Below the pieces are notes generated by a model. The model worked only from the letters and a program-made list of their open reading frames with translations. It ran no database searches and was not told the DNA's origin. DNA of 64,000 nt from positions 186,001 through 250,000 of the forward strand of contig NZ_QLLY01000002.1 in assembly GCF_003259365.1 (NCBI RefSeq). The letters run 5' to 3'. Shown here piece by piece: positions 37,067 to 45,657 of the stretch. This stretch comes from Streptomyces sp. PsTaAH-137. Lineage in GTDB: Bacteria > Actinomycetota > Actinomycetes > Streptomycetales > Streptomycetaceae. Each line of letters opens with the position of its first letter. The stretch's first letter is position 1. A program made the translations under genes and the position numbers.

Positions 37067-37072
37067 TACGGT
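37067..37072 (+). promoter_or_regulatory. -10 box upstream of the esterase gene
   Basis: TACGGT with TGGTCG (37044-37049) 17 bases upstream. The start would give a leader of about 50 nt containing AGGAGA 7 bases before GTG 37132. Confidence 0.45.
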
Positions 37073-37131
37073 GAAGACCTCACTCCCGATGCCCCCGTTG
37101 CCCCCACATACCCACGAACAGGAGACCGAAG

Positions 37132-37950
37132 GTGCCGGTCCTTCCTGGAGCCGAGCCGTACCGCCACGACGGCGGCGAGATCGGCGTCCTCCTCTGTCAC
37201 GGCTTCACCGGAACACCCCAGTCCCTGCGCCCCTGGGCGGAGTACCTGGCCGAGCGCGGCCTCACCGTCTCGCTCCCCCTGCTGCCCGGACACGGCACCC
37301 GCTGGGAGGACCTGTCGGTCACCGCCTGGCAGGACTGGTACGCGGAGGTGGACCGCGCCCTGCGCGATCTCAGGGAGCGCTGCTCGCGGGTCTTCGTCTT
37401 CGGTCTGTCGATGGGCGGCGCGCTCGCGCTGCGGCTGGCGGCCCGCCATGGGGACGAGGTGGCGGGTCTCGTTCTGGTGAACCCGGGGAACAAGGTGCAC
37501 GGCGTGGCCGCGCACGCGCTCCCCGTCGCCCGGCACCTGGTCCCCACGGTCAAGGGCATCGCCAGCGACATCGCCAAGGAGGGCTCGGAGGAGGTCGGCT
37601 ACGACCGGGTGCCGCTGCACGCGGCGCATCAACTCCGCCAGTTCTTCCGGCTCGTCGACCGGGAGCTGCCGCAGGTGACCCAGCCACTGGTGGTGCTGCA
37701 CAGCGTCCAGGACCACGTGGTGCCGCCGGCCGACTCCGCGCGCGTGCTCAGCCGTGTCTCGTCGACGGACGTCACCGAGATCCTGCTGGAACAGAGCTAC
37801 CACGTCGCGACGTTGGACCATGACGCGGACCGGATCTTCGACGAGAGCGTGGCCTTCGTCGACCGGATCGCCCCCCGTGCCGGCCAGATCCCCGGCGAGG
37901 GCGGGACAGGCCCCGGCGACAGTGCGGAAGGGACGGCCAGCGGTGGCTGA
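37132..37950 (+). CDS. Alpha/beta-hydrolase, carboxylesterase/monoacylglycerol-lipase-like
   Basis: 272-aa serine hydrolase. The oxyanion-hole loop is CHGFTGTPQSLRPWAEYL, the nucleophile Ser is in FGLSMGGALALRLA, the Asp is in LHSVQDHVVPP, and the His is in SYHVATLDHDAD. This arrangement and the LPGHGT motif match the Est30/monoglyceride lipase group. GTG 37132 has AGGAGA 7 bases upstream. Its stop overlaps the GTG of the following membrane protein. Adjacent to the acyltransferase on the opposite strand; a lipid substrate is plausible but not shown. Confidence 0.9.
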   Translation: MPVLPGAEPYRHDGGEIGVLLCHGFTGTPQSLRPWAEYLAERGLTVSLPLLPGHGTRWEDLSVTAWQDWYAEVDRALRDLRERCSRVFVFGLSMGGALALRLAARHGDEVAGLVLVNPGNKVHGVAAHALPVARHLVPTVKGIASDIAKEGSEEVGYDRVPLHAAHQLRQFFRLVDRELPQVTQPLVVLHSVQDHVVPPADSARVLSRVSSTDVTEILLEQSYHVATLDHDADRIFDESVAFVDRIAPRAGQIPGEGGTGPGDSAEGTASGG

Positions 37951-38545
37951 GCAGGAGGAGGAGCGGCGGGAGCCCGAGAAGCCCGATCCGCAGGAGCCGG
38001 AGCAGACGGAGGGGCAGCAGCCCGACTCCCTGCTGCCGGCCGACGAGGACGCCGCCTGGGCCGAGATCGTCGCCGGGTACGGCGCCGAGCCGCCGGACCC
38101 GCCGGGCGCCAAGCCGTTCAAGTCGGTGGAGGACCTGGCGCTCCTGGACCCGGAGACCAATGACTCCCCCGAGGACGACACACCGCGCAAGGACACCCCG
38201 CTCGGCTCCTCGGTCTCCTTCGCCCCGGGTGTCGGCGCGCCCCCTGGCCCGCGCGACCACACGCTGGATGAGCCCGCGGACGACGACCTCGGTGACGACG
38301 AGGGCCACTTCGTGCAGCCGGACCCCGAGCTTCCGGAGGCCGACGTCACCTCGAAGTTCGCCTGGCTGGCCGTGGTCGGCGGCCCGCTGCTGCTGCTCCT
38401 CGCGGTGCTGCTCGGCTGGGACATGACGTGGTGGCTGGCGACGCTCTGCATCGGCGGTTTCCTCGGCGGCTTCGCGACGCTGGTCGCCCGGATGCAGCCG
38501 GGTGACGAAGAGGACGACGACCCGGGGCGCGGCGCGGTCGTCTGA
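37943..38545 (+). CDS. Acidic membrane protein of unknown function
   Basis: 200-aa protein. The first roughly 135 residues are highly acidic and Pro-rich (EEERREPEKPDPQEPEQTEG; many Asp/Glu later) and probably disordered. Two membrane spans lie near residues 135-180 (WLAVVGGPLLLLLAVLLGW, WLATLCIGGFLGGFATLVA), and a short acidic tail (DEEDDDPGRG) follows. GTG 37943 overlaps the esterase stop by 8 bases, indicating coupling. I do not recognise a family beyond Streptomyces hypothetical proteins. A good terminator follows. Confidence 0.8.
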   Translation: MAEQEEERREPEKPDPQEPEQTEGQQPDSLLPADEDAAWAEIVAGYGAEPPDPPGAKPFKSVEDLALLDPETNDSPEDDTPRKDTPLGSSVSFAPGVGAPPGPRDHTLDEPADDDLGDDEGHFVQPDPELPEADVTSKFAWLAVVGGPLLLLLAVLLGWDMTWWLATLCIGGFLGGFATLVARMQPGDEEDDDPGRGAVV

Positions 38546-38564
38546 CCAGTGCGTGTACGCGGTT

Positions 38565-38599
38565 GAAGGCCCGGCCGGGCTGCTTCCGGCCGGGCCTTC
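38565..38599 (+). terminator. Terminator after the esterase-membrane protein unit
   Basis: 14-bp perfect stem (GAAGGCCCGGCCGG / complement) with a 7-base loop, 19 bases past the stop. It separates this unit from the convergent phosphatase-like gene. Confidence 0.8.
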
Positions 38600-38697
38600 G
38601 CCGTGCCGGATGGAACCCGATCGGGCGCTGCGGCGAAGTACCGGTGAACCAGCCCGCTAGGGCGATCACCGACAAGGTGAAGCAGCGCCCGTAGCGC

Positions 38698-39459
38698 TCA
38701 CGCGGCGCGGATTCTGAGGGCGGCCAGGACCGGCAGATGGTCCGTGGCCGCCCTCAGTTCGTCCGTGTCCAGGAAGGGCGGCACCCCGCAGCCCAGCACC
38801 TCCACGCCCTCGGTGGCCAGGATCGCGTCGATCCGCTGATGGGGGTCGTCCGGCGTCGACGTGTACTCGCCGCCCCAGGGCGCCTTCGCCCAGCAGTCCT
38901 GGAGGGCCGTGCCCAGCCGCCGGAAGGTCCGCCCGTCCGGGCGTTCGTTGAGGTCGCCGCCCGCGACGACGTGCTCGACGCCCAGCTCGGCGATCCGGTC
39001 GAGCAGCAGCCCGCCCTGCGCGTACCGCTCGTCCTTCTGCAGGCTCAGGTGACAGCTGACCACACCCAGGCGCGCGCCGCCGAACCGTACGACGGCGGTG
39101 GCGAAGCCGCGCCGGTGCAGGCCCGGGGTGAGCGGGAGCAGTACGTCCTCGGTGCGCTCGACGGTGGCGCGCAGGGAGCAGAGCAGCGCGGGCCCCGCGG
39201 CGCTGCCGCCGCCGGAGAGGTACACGAGGTTCGCGGCGCGGGCGAGCCGGGCGAGCTGCTTGCGCCAGCGGAAGAACCGGGGCGCCTCCTGGATCAGCAC
39301 CAGGTCCGGGGCGCAGGCCTTCATCACCCGGGCGAGGGCGACCGGGCTGTCGCGCATCGAGCGGATGTTGTAGCTGAGGACGCGGATGACGGCCGAACCG
39401 TCCGCTTCCGTACCGGAGTTGGGCAGTTCGGAGAGAGCGCTGAGGGAGCCGGAGTCCAT
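38698..39459 (-). CDS. Endonuclease/exonuclease/phosphatase (EEP) family protein
   Basis: 253-aa metal-dependent hydrolase of the EEP superfamily. Catalytic elements are Asn in LSYNIRSM, Glu in LVLIQEAPRFF, SCHLSLQ, Asp/Asn in AGGDLNERPDG, and the C-terminal Asp-His in ATDHLPVLAALRI. ATG 39459 is chosen because TATCTT (39472-39467) ends 7 bases upstream, consistent with leaderless transcription; the frame is open to 39510. Substrate (nucleic acid, phospholipid or sugar phosphate) cannot be told. It lies downstream of glkA on the same strand with a 66-base gap. Confidence 0.85.
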   Translation of the reverse strand: MDSGSLSALSELPNSGTEADGSAVIRVLSYNIRSMRDSPVALARVMKACAPDLVLIQEAPRFFRWRKQLARLARAANLVYLSGGGSAAGPALLCSLRATVERTEDVLLPLTPGLHRRGFATAVVRFGGARLGVVSCHLSLQKDERYAQGGLLLDRIAELGVEHVVAGGDLNERPDGRTFRRLGTALQDCWAKAPWGGEYTSTPDDPHQRIDAILATEGVEVLGCGVPPFLDTDELRAATDHLPVLAALRIRAA

Positions 39460-39525
39460 GACGATCAAGATACGCCGATGCCCGCCGCTCCCGGAGGGAA
39501 CGACGGGCACCGGGCCGTGCGGATG

Positions 39526-40479
39526 TCACATGACGGGGTCGGGCTCCCGCGCCAGGTCGGCGGCGCCGACCAGGCCCGCCTTGTTGCCGAGCTGGGCCGC
39601 GATCACGTCGGCCACCGGCCGCCAGTTGCCGCCGACCAGCCAGCGCTTGTACGACTTGCGGATCGGGTCGAGGACCAGCTCGCCCTCGTCCGACAGGCCG
39701 CCGCCGACGATGAACGCCGACGGGTCGAAGAGCGAGGCCAGGTCGGCCAGGCCCGCGCCGGCCCAGCGGGCCAGCTCGCGGTAGGAGTCGACGGCCACCA
39801 GGTCGCCCTGCCGGGCGGCCATGGAGATGTGCTTGCCCTCGATGCCCTCGGGGGTGCCGTCGCCGAGCGACAGCAGGTAGTCGGCGCTCTCCGGCGTCGC
39901 GTTGGCCCGCTGGCGGGCGTAGCGCACCAGGGCGCGGCCGGACGCGTACTGCTCCCAGCAGCCCTGCGAGCCGCAGCCGCACAGCAGACCGTCCGGCACC
40001 ATGCGGATGTGGCCGAACTCGGCGGCCACGCCGAAGTGGCCGCGGCGCAGCTTGTTGCCGATGATGATGCCGCCGCCGAGGCCGGTGCCGAGCGTGATGC
40101 AGATGACGTTGCGGTGGCCCTTGCCGGCGCCGAACTTGTACTCGCCCCAGGCCGCCGCGTTCGCGTCGTTCTCCACGACGACGGGCAGGCCGACGCGTGC
40201 CTCGACCTTCTCCTTGAGCGGTTCCTGGCGCCAGTCGATGTTGGGCGCGAAGTACACGGTGGAGCGCTGACGGTTGACGTATCCGGCGGCTCCGATGCCG
40301 ACGCCGACGATCTCGTGTCCGGCCCTGGCACCTTCCACGGCCGAGGCGATCGCGTCCACGATCCCGTCAGGCGTGGAAGGCGTCGGCACCTTGAACGTGG
40401 AGAGGATGTTCCCCTCCTCGTCGACCACGCCGGCCGCGATCTTCGTGCCGCCGATATCGACGCCGATGGTGAGTCCCAT
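39526..40479 (-). CDS. glkA: Glucokinase GlkA (ROK family)
   Basis: 317-aa ATP-dependent glucokinase of the ROK family, which in Streptomyces phosphorylates glucose and is required for carbon catabolite repression. The phosphate-binding loop is GVDIGGTKIAAG, the catalytic Asp lies in VENDANAAAWGEY, and GTGLGGGIIIG, FGHIRMVPDG, the zinc-binding CGCGSQGCWEQYASG and GGGLSDEGELV follow. ATG 40479 gives the family start. Upstream on the same strand, 53 bases away, is the DUF5304 gene, the arrangement known from the S. coelicolor glkA region. No DNA-binding domain is present, unlike ROK repressors. Confidence 0.95.
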   Translation of the reverse strand: MGLTIGVDIGGTKIAAGVVDEEGNILSTFKVPTPSTPDGIVDAIASAVEGARAGHEIVGVGIGAAGYVNRQRSTVYFAPNIDWRQEPLKEKVEARVGLPVVVENDANAAAWGEYKFGAGKGHRNVICITLGTGLGGGIIIGNKLRRGHFGVAAEFGHIRMVPDGLLCGCGSQGCWEQYASGRALVRYARQRANATPESADYLLSLGDGTPEGIEGKHISMAARQGDLVAVDSYRELARWAGAGLADLASLFDPSAFIVGGGLSDEGELVLDPIRKSYKRWLVGGNWRPVADVIAAQLGNKAGLVGAADLAREPDPVM

Positions 40480-40532
40480 GAATCCCTCAGTTCGGTCGAG
40501 CCCCGCTACGGCCCACCGTACCTGAGCGGCGT

Positions 40533-41003
40533 TCAGTCCAGGTCGATGTGCTCCCCGCCGGGGCCTTCGTCCTCGGGCTTGCGGGGCTCGGGCGGCCGGG
40601 TCTCCTGGGACGCCTTGGTCCAGCGCCCCTCCTGGCCCTCGACCGCGGAGCGGTAGGCGGCGAGCAGCTCGGACCCGGCGGCGGCGAGGTGGTCGAAGAC
40701 GTCGGCGTTGCGCTCGATGACGGGCTCGACGACGGACCTGGCCTGCCGGACGACCTGCCGGGCGACCTGTTCGGCGGTGCCCTGCGCGACGGAGCCGAGG
40801 AAGGGTGCCTGGGCCCCGGAGAACCCCGAGAATTCGGAGAGCTTGTCGGCGACCGCGTCGACGAGCCTCTTCAGCTCCTCGGCGGCGGAGCCGGGCGACG
40901 CCCCGTGCTCGGCGCGGCGGCGGGCCTTCTCCTCCGCGAGGTCCTCGGCGCACGCCTGCTCCCACGCGTCGGCGTCTACGGGCTTCTCGGTGGCGTCGCT
41001 CAT
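40533..41003 (-). CDS. DUF5304-type hypothetical protein upstream of glkA
   Basis: 156-aa acidic protein that I take to be the orthologue of the gene just upstream of glkA in S. coelicolor (SCO2127), reported to influence glucose sensitivity in that species. It has an N-terminal charged helix (WEQACAEDLAEEKARRRAEHG), a central amphipathic part (LVDAVADKLSEF then AEQVARQVVRQARSVVEPVIERNADVFDHLAAAG) and an acidic Pro-rich tail ending DLD. It has no membrane segment, signal peptide or known catalytic motif. ATG 41003 has AGGAGT upstream. Co-transcription with glkA is likely. Confidence 0.8.
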   Translation of the reverse strand: MSDATEKPVDADAWEQACAEDLAEEKARRRAEHGASPGSAAEELKRLVDAVADKLSEFSGFSGAQAPFLGSVAQGTAEQVARQVVRQARSVVEPVIERNADVFDHLAAAGSELLAAYRSAVEGQEGRWTKASQETRPPEPRKPEDEGPGGEHIDLD

Positions 41004-41081
41004 GGCGCTGACTCCTGCGAAGAGCTGAGGGTTTCCTGAACCGGTTGCATCTTCGACGTTACCCGAACGGGTGCAGGAGGT

Positions 41082-42200
41082 TCACCGTGCTTGCGGCCAC
41101 AGATCCGGGTCGGGGGCGAACCGCACACGCAGTTCCCCGTCGACCAGACCGGCCCCGGCGACGGTGCAGCGGCGCGGGGCGGAGGGCAGCGGGACGATCC
41201 GGCGGTGGGCGCCCACGCCGATGACCAGCTCGTCGCCCCGGCGCACCAGGCTCAGCTCCTCGCGCACGGCGCCGGGCAGCGGGATCCGCCAGACCAGCAC
41301 GCCGTCGTCCGCGAGCCGGTCCTCGACGGGCCAGGTCACCGGGGGCGCGGGCGCCGCGGGCGGCGGCACGTCCAGGTCGGCGGCGCGCGCGTCCCGTCCC
41401 AGGTGGGCGATGCCGTACGTCTCGTGCTGCCACTCGGCGACGATCTTGCGCTGCCGGGCGGCGGCGTCGGCGAGCCAGGGGTCGGTGGAGCCGTCGGGCA
41501 GGAGCCGGTTGGCGAGCACGGCGTCGAGGCGCAGTCCGTGCAGGGCGAGCCCGGCGACGGTGGTGCGCAGGGTCTCCGCGGCGGCCTCGGTGGGCTCGGC
41601 GACGAGGCGTACGGAGGTGTCGTCGGCGTCGATCACGGCCTGCGCGGCGGCGAGTTCGGCGTCCCAGCGGGCGGCGGCCTCGTACAGCCACTCCGCGGGC
41701 ATCGGCACTCCGGCGAGCCGGCCGAGGACGGGCCGCAGGGCGCGGGCGGCCTGGCGTTCGGCGGGCAACAGCCGGCGCAGGTAGCGGCGCAGCTGCTCGG
41801 GCAGGGCGAGCAGGGCGACGGCGCGCGGGGCGGCCGGGAGGTCGACGACGACCAGGTCGTGGGGGCCTTCGGCGCTGTCGCGCAGGGCGCGCAGCAGGGC
41901 CAGTTCCCCGGCTCCGGGCAGCGGGGTGAGTTCGTCGCCGTCGAGCCGGGAGGCGCCGAGGAGGTCGAGACCGGTGGCGGCCCGCTCCTGGAGTGCGAGC
42001 AGATCGGCGCGGAAGTCGTCGGCCGGGGTGAGCCGGGTGACGGTGACACCGGGGAGGTCGTCCACGGCGCCCGCGGTGTGTCCGCCGAATCCGCTGACCA
42101 GCCGGACGCGCGCGCCGTCCCGGGCGGCCCGGAGAGCGGTGGCGGAGGCGACGGCCGTCGTGCCGGAACCGCCGGGGCCGGTGACGAAGAGGGTGCGCAT
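41082..42200 (-). CDS. ArsA-family ATPase homologue with altered P-loop
   Basis: 372-aa protein with the ArsA/GET3 fold order. The N-terminus reads LFVTGPGGSGTTAVASATAL where functional members have GKGGVGKT, so both P-loop lysines are missing. Other family blocks remain: LVVVDLPAAPRAVALLALPEQLRRYL (switch II-like), LDAVLANRLLPDG and a C-terminal HSP20-like beta domain (WRIPLPGAVREELSLVRRGDELVIGVG). It probably cannot hydrolyse ATP in the usual way. It follows the SRPBCC gene by 42 bases, the same order as Rv2184c-Rv2185c in mycobacteria. ATG 42200 is the start. Confidence 0.82.
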   Translation of the reverse strand: MRTLFVTGPGGSGTTAVASATALRAARDGARVRLVSGFGGHTAGAVDDLPGVTVTRLTPADDFRADLLALQERAATGLDLLGASRLDGDELTPLPGAGELALLRALRDSAEGPHDLVVVDLPAAPRAVALLALPEQLRRYLRRLLPAERQAARALRPVLGRLAGVPMPAEWLYEAAARWDAELAAAQAVIDADDTSVRLVAEPTEAAAETLRTTVAGLALHGLRLDAVLANRLLPDGSTDPWLADAAARQRKIVAEWQHETYGIAHLGRDARAADLDVPPPAAPAPPVTWPVEDRLADDGVLVWRIPLPGAVREELSLVRRGDELVIGVGAHRRIVPLPSAPRRCTVAGAGLVDGELRVRFAPDPDLWPQAR

Positions 42201-42242
42201 GAGAGTGCAGGGTACCGACGGCCGCCCGGGGCCTGTCGGGCG

Positions 42243-42686
42243 CTACTTGGCGGCGCCCGACTCCACCCACTTCTTCAGCCCGGCGAGGGCACGGTCGGTG
42301 ATGACCTTCTCGGCCTTGCGCTTGATCATCCCGAGCAGCGGGATCTTCACGTCGACGGTCAGGGAGTAGGTGACCTCGGTGCCCGTGCCGGCGGGCTTGA
42401 GGACGTAGGACCCGTCGAGGGAGCGCAGCATCTGCGACTTCACGAGGGACCAGGACACCTCGTTCGGACCGGCCCAGGCGTACTTGAGGACCTGGTCGTC
42501 CTTGATCGCGCCGGCGTCCATGACGAGGCGGACCTGCTCGGCGCGGCCGGCGTCGTCGGAGCTGAGGACCTCGGCCTCCTTCACCTCTCCCGTCCAGTCC
42601 GGGTAGCGGGCGAAGTCGGCGATCACCTCCATGACGTCGGCCGGTGCCGCCTCGATCGTGATGCTCGAACTGGTGTGTTCCGCCAT
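42243..42686 (-). CDS. SRPBCC family protein (polyketide cyclase/dehydrase fold)
   Basis: 147-aa START-like, hydrophobic-ligand-binding protein. Typical elements are SSSITIEAAPADVMEVIADFARYPDWTGEVKE at the start, MDAGAIKDDQVLKYAW in the middle and the C-terminal helix MIKRKAEKVITDRALAGLKKWVES. It is likely a lipid or small-molecule carrier rather than an antibiotic cyclase, given the core context. ATG 42686 is preceded by GGAGGAGCC. First gene of a probable transcript SRPBCC-ArsA-DUF5304-glkA; the mycobacterial counterpart is Rv2185c. Confidence 0.9.
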   Translation of the reverse strand: MAEHTSSSITIEAAPADVMEVIADFARYPDWTGEVKEAEVLSSDDAGRAEQVRLVMDAGAIKDDQVLKYAWAGPNEVSWSLVKSQMLRSLDGSYVLKPAGTGTEVTYSLTVDVKIPLLGMIKRKAEKVITDRALAGLKKWVESGAAK

Positions 42687-42790
42687 CGCCGTGGCTCCTC
42701 CGGATACCGGTCAGGGGTGGGTGCGCCGCGCTGGGGTGCGTGCGTACATGCGCGTCGCGTGCAGGCTATCGCGCGCGAGTGGCCGCGCCG

Positions 42791-43552
42791 TCACCACTCC
42801 AGGGCCCAGGGCCTGCCGGAACCCGCGAAATGGCCGACGTTGACGCATTCGGTGGCGCCGATCCGCATCCGCCGGGCCAGCGGCTGGTGAACGTGGCCGA
42901 ACAGGGCGTAGCGGGGGCGGGTCCTGCGGATGGCGTCGAGCAGCGCCCGGCTGCCGCGCTCGAACCGCCGCGCCACGGTGTCGTACACCAGGTCGGGCAC
43001 CTCGGGCGGGATGTGGGTGCACAGCACGTCGACCTCGCCGACGGCCTCGATCTTCGCGGCGTACTCCTCGTCGTCGATCTCGTACGGGGTGCGCATCGGG
43101 GTGCGCAGGCCGCCGCCGACGAAGCCGAAGACGCGGCCGCCGATCTCGACCCGCTGTCCGTCGAGCACGGTCGTGCCCGGTCCGGCGTACTCGCTCCACA
43201 GGTGGGGCACGTCGACGTTGCCGTACGTGGCGTACGTCGGAGTGGGGAAGGCGGCGAACAGCTCCGCGTACTGCTTGCGCACCGCTTTTTCGATGGCGGG
43301 CCTACGGTCGACGCCCGCCCACAGGCGCGCTCCGAACTCCCGTGCCTCGTCGAAACGGCGGGCGGTGCGCAGCTCCACGAGGCGCGAGGCGTTCTCCTTT
43401 CCGAACAAGTCGGGGAAAATGCCGCGCGAGTGATCCGCGTAGTCGAGGAAAAGCACCAGGTCACCGAGGCAGACGAGGGCATCGGCCCCGTCGCCGGCCC
43501 GTGCGAGGTCGGTGGAGTTTCCGTGCACATCGCTGACTACATGAACGCGCAT
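42791..43552 (-). CDS. Metallophosphoesterase
   Basis: 253-aa calcineurin-like phosphoesterase. Dimetal-site motifs in order are VSDVHGN (DxH), VCLGDLVLF (GD), TYGNVDVP (GN-x-D in place of GNHE), LCTHIPPEV (His) and ALFGHVHQP (GHxH). The missing His in the GNHD/E motif may affect acid catalysis, as in several phosphodiesterase-like members. ATG 43552. Substrate unknown; cyclic nucleotide or other phosphodiesters are possible. Divergent from the acyl-CoA ligase gene. Confidence 0.9.
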   Translation of the reverse strand: MRVHVVSDVHGNSTDLARAGDGADALVCLGDLVLFLDYADHSRGIFPDLFGKENASRLVELRTARRFDEAREFGARLWAGVDRRPAIEKAVRKQYAELFAAFPTPTYATYGNVDVPHLWSEYAGPGTTVLDGQRVEIGGRVFGFVGGGLRTPMRTPYEIDDEEYAAKIEAVGEVDVLCTHIPPEVPDLVYDTVARRFERGSRALLDAIRRTRPRYALFGHVHQPLARRMRIGATECVNVGHFAGSGRPWALEW

Positions 43553-43852
43553 GCGATCACCCTAGGACGACCGGCCTAAGGTGGGTAGAGCCCGCCGGAC
43601 CTGCGGTTACTTCCGAGTCGGGAAACTGCTGGACTACTGTGCGCAGAGCACCGCCGTGACGTGTGACGCAGCGAACATCTGGCCTGGACCCCCTACCGAA
43701 AAAGCAGTACCGGTGGGTAACGTCCGGGCAGTCCAGTCGTGCTCAGTTCAACCAGATCGACCAGTTCAGGGACTGAGCACCTGCCCGATCTTGGACCGCA
43801 CCGACGCAGCACACAGAGTCGTGGCGCCGGCGCCCTATGAGGAGCAGCAGTC
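43553..43852. other. Divergent spacer and leader upstream of the acyl-CoA ligase gene
   Basis: 300 bases with lower GC than the flanking genes and no supported gene. It contains a 9-bp inverted repeat (GTGCTCAGT at 43739-43747, ACTGAGCAC at 43772-43780) whose spacer holds two CCAGTTCA-like direct repeats, a likely regulator site. A Cys-rich open frame that spans it is not convincing. Confidence 0.45.
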
Positions 43853-45649
43853 TTGCGCGAGTTCAGCCTTCCGGCTTTGTACGAGGTCCCTGCCGACGGC
43901 AATCTGACCGACATCGTCCGCAGAAACGCCGCGCAGCATCCGGATGTCGCCGTCATCGGCCGCAAGGTCGGCGGCACCTGGCAGGACATCACCGCGACCG
44001 TCTTCCTCGCCGAGGTCCTCGCGGCCGCCAAGGGCCTCATCGCCGCCGGTGTGCAGGCGGGCGACCGCGTCGCCCTCATGTCCCGTACGCGCTACGAGTG
44101 GACGCTGCTCGACTTCGCCATCTGGAGCGCGGGCGCGGTCACCGTCCCGGTCTACGAGACCAGCTCGCCGGAGCAGATCCAGTGGATCCTCGGCGACTCC
44201 GGTGCCGTCGGCATCGTCGTCGAGTCGGACGCGCACGCCGCGGCCGTCGACTCCGTGCGCGGCACGCTGCCGCAGCTCGCGCACGTCTGGCAGATCGACG
44301 CGGGCGGGGTCGAGGAGCTGAACCGGACCGGCGCCGAGGTGCCGGACACGACCGTCGACGAGCGCAGCGCCGTCGCCAAGGCCGACGACCCGGCGACCAT
44401 CGTCTACACCTCGGGCACCACCGGCCGGCCCAAGGGCTGCGTGCTGACCCACCGCAGCTTCTTCGCGGAGTGCGGCAACGTGGTGGAGCGCCTGAAGCCA
44501 CTGTTCCGCACCGGCGAGTGCTCGGTCCTCCTCTTCCTTCCGGTGGCGCACGTCTTCGGCCGGCTGGTCCAGGTGGCCTCGCTGATGGCCCCGATCAAGC
44601 TGGGCCACGCCCCGGACATCAAGAACCTCACGGACGAGCTCGCCGCGTTCCGTCCCACGCTGATCCTGGGCGTCCCGCGCGTCTTCGAGAAGGTCTACAA
44701 CTCGGCGCGGGCCAAGGCGCAGGCCGACGGCAAGGGCAGGATCTTCGACAAGGCCGCGGACACGGCGATCGAGTACAGCCGCGCGCTCGACACCCCCAAG
44801 GGGCCGTCGCTGGCGCTCAAGCTGAAGTACAAGACGTTCGACAAGCTCGTCTACAGCAAGCTGCGGGCCGTGCTCGGCGGGCGCGGCGAGTACGCGATCT
44901 CCGGCGGCGCCCCGCTCGGCGAGCGGCTCGGCCACTTCTTCCGCGGCATCGGCTTCACGGTCCTGGAGGGCTACGGCCTCACCGAGTCCTGTGCGGCGAC
45001 CGCCTTCAACCCGTGGGACCGGCAGAAGATCGGCACGGTCGGCCAGCCGCTGCCCGGCTCGGTGGTCCGCATCGCCGACGACGGCGAGGTGCTGCTGCAC
45101 GGCGAGCACCTGTTCACGGGCTACTGGAACAACGAGGGCGCGACCGAGGAGGCCCTCGCCGACGGCTGGTTCCACACCGGTGACATCGGCACCCTCGACG
45201 AGGACGGCTACCTCCGGATCACCGGGCGCAAGAAGGAGATCATCGTGACGGCCGGCGGCAAGAACGTCGCCCCCGCCGTCATCGAGGACCGCATCCGCGC
45301 GCACGCGCTGGTCGCCGAGTGCATGGTCGTCGGGGACGGGCGGCCGTTCGTCGGCGCGCTGGTCACGATCGACGAGGAGTTCCTCGGCAAGTGGGCCGCC
45401 GATCACGGCAAGGCGGACGGTGCCACGGTGGCGTCGCTCAGCTCCGACGCCGATCTGCTGGCCGAGATCCAGTCGGCGGTGGACGACGGCAACGCCGCCG
45501 TGTCCAAGGCCGAGTCGGTCCGCAAGTTCCGCATCCTGGGCACCCAGTTCACCGAGGAGTCGGGCCACCTGACGCCCTCGCTGAAGCTGAAGCGAAACGT
45601 TGTGGCAAAGGACTACGCCGACGAGATCGAGGCCCTGTACCGGGGCTGA
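43853..45649 (+). CDS. Long-chain acyl-CoA ligase (FadD15-like)
   Basis: 598-aa AMP-forming acyl-CoA synthetase activating fatty acids. The nucleotide-binding motif is IVYTSGTTGRPKGCVLTH, followed by LPVAHVFGRL, GYGLTESCAATAF, GWFHTGDIGTLDEDGY and ITGRKKEIIVTAGGKN (C-terminal hinge and catalytic Lys region ending KLKRNVVAKDYADEI). The start is TTG 43853 with GAGGAG 8 bases upstream. Position next to a PimB-like gene matches fadD15 (Rv2187) in mycobacteria. A hairpin and an interspersed repeat follow. Confidence 0.93.
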   Translation: MREFSLPALYEVPADGNLTDIVRRNAAQHPDVAVIGRKVGGTWQDITATVFLAEVLAAAKGLIAAGVQAGDRVALMSRTRYEWTLLDFAIWSAGAVTVPVYETSSPEQIQWILGDSGAVGIVVESDAHAAAVDSVRGTLPQLAHVWQIDAGGVEELNRTGAEVPDTTVDERSAVAKADDPATIVYTSGTTGRPKGCVLTHRSFFAECGNVVERLKPLFRTGECSVLLFLPVAHVFGRLVQVASLMAPIKLGHAPDIKNLTDELAAFRPTLILGVPRVFEKVYNSARAKAQADGKGRIFDKAADTAIEYSRALDTPKGPSLALKLKYKTFDKLVYSKLRAVLGGRGEYAISGGAPLGERLGHFFRGIGFTVLEGYGLTESCAATAFNPWDRQKIGTVGQPLPGSVVRIADDGEVLLHGEHLFTGYWNNEGATEEALADGWFHTGDIGTLDEDGYLRITGRKKEIIVTAGGKNVAPAVIEDRIRAHALVAECMVVGDGRPFVGALVTIDEEFLGKWAADHGKADGATVASLSSDADLLAEIQSAVDDGNAAVSKAESVRKFRILGTQFTEESGHLTPSLKLKRNVVAKDYADEIEALYRG

Positions 45650-45657
45650 CGCCTTCC

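Noticed and set aside
38623..38690. Distant 9-bp inverted repeat GGGCGCTGC / GCAGCGCCC
   Set aside because: Separated by 50 bases and adjacent to a better terminator; could be chance in GC-rich DNA.
43581..43907. 108-codon Cys-rich open frame upstream of the acyl-CoA ligase
   Set aside because: Lies in a lower-GC regulatory spacer, overlaps the ligase start out of frame, and lacks a ribosome binding site and homology.
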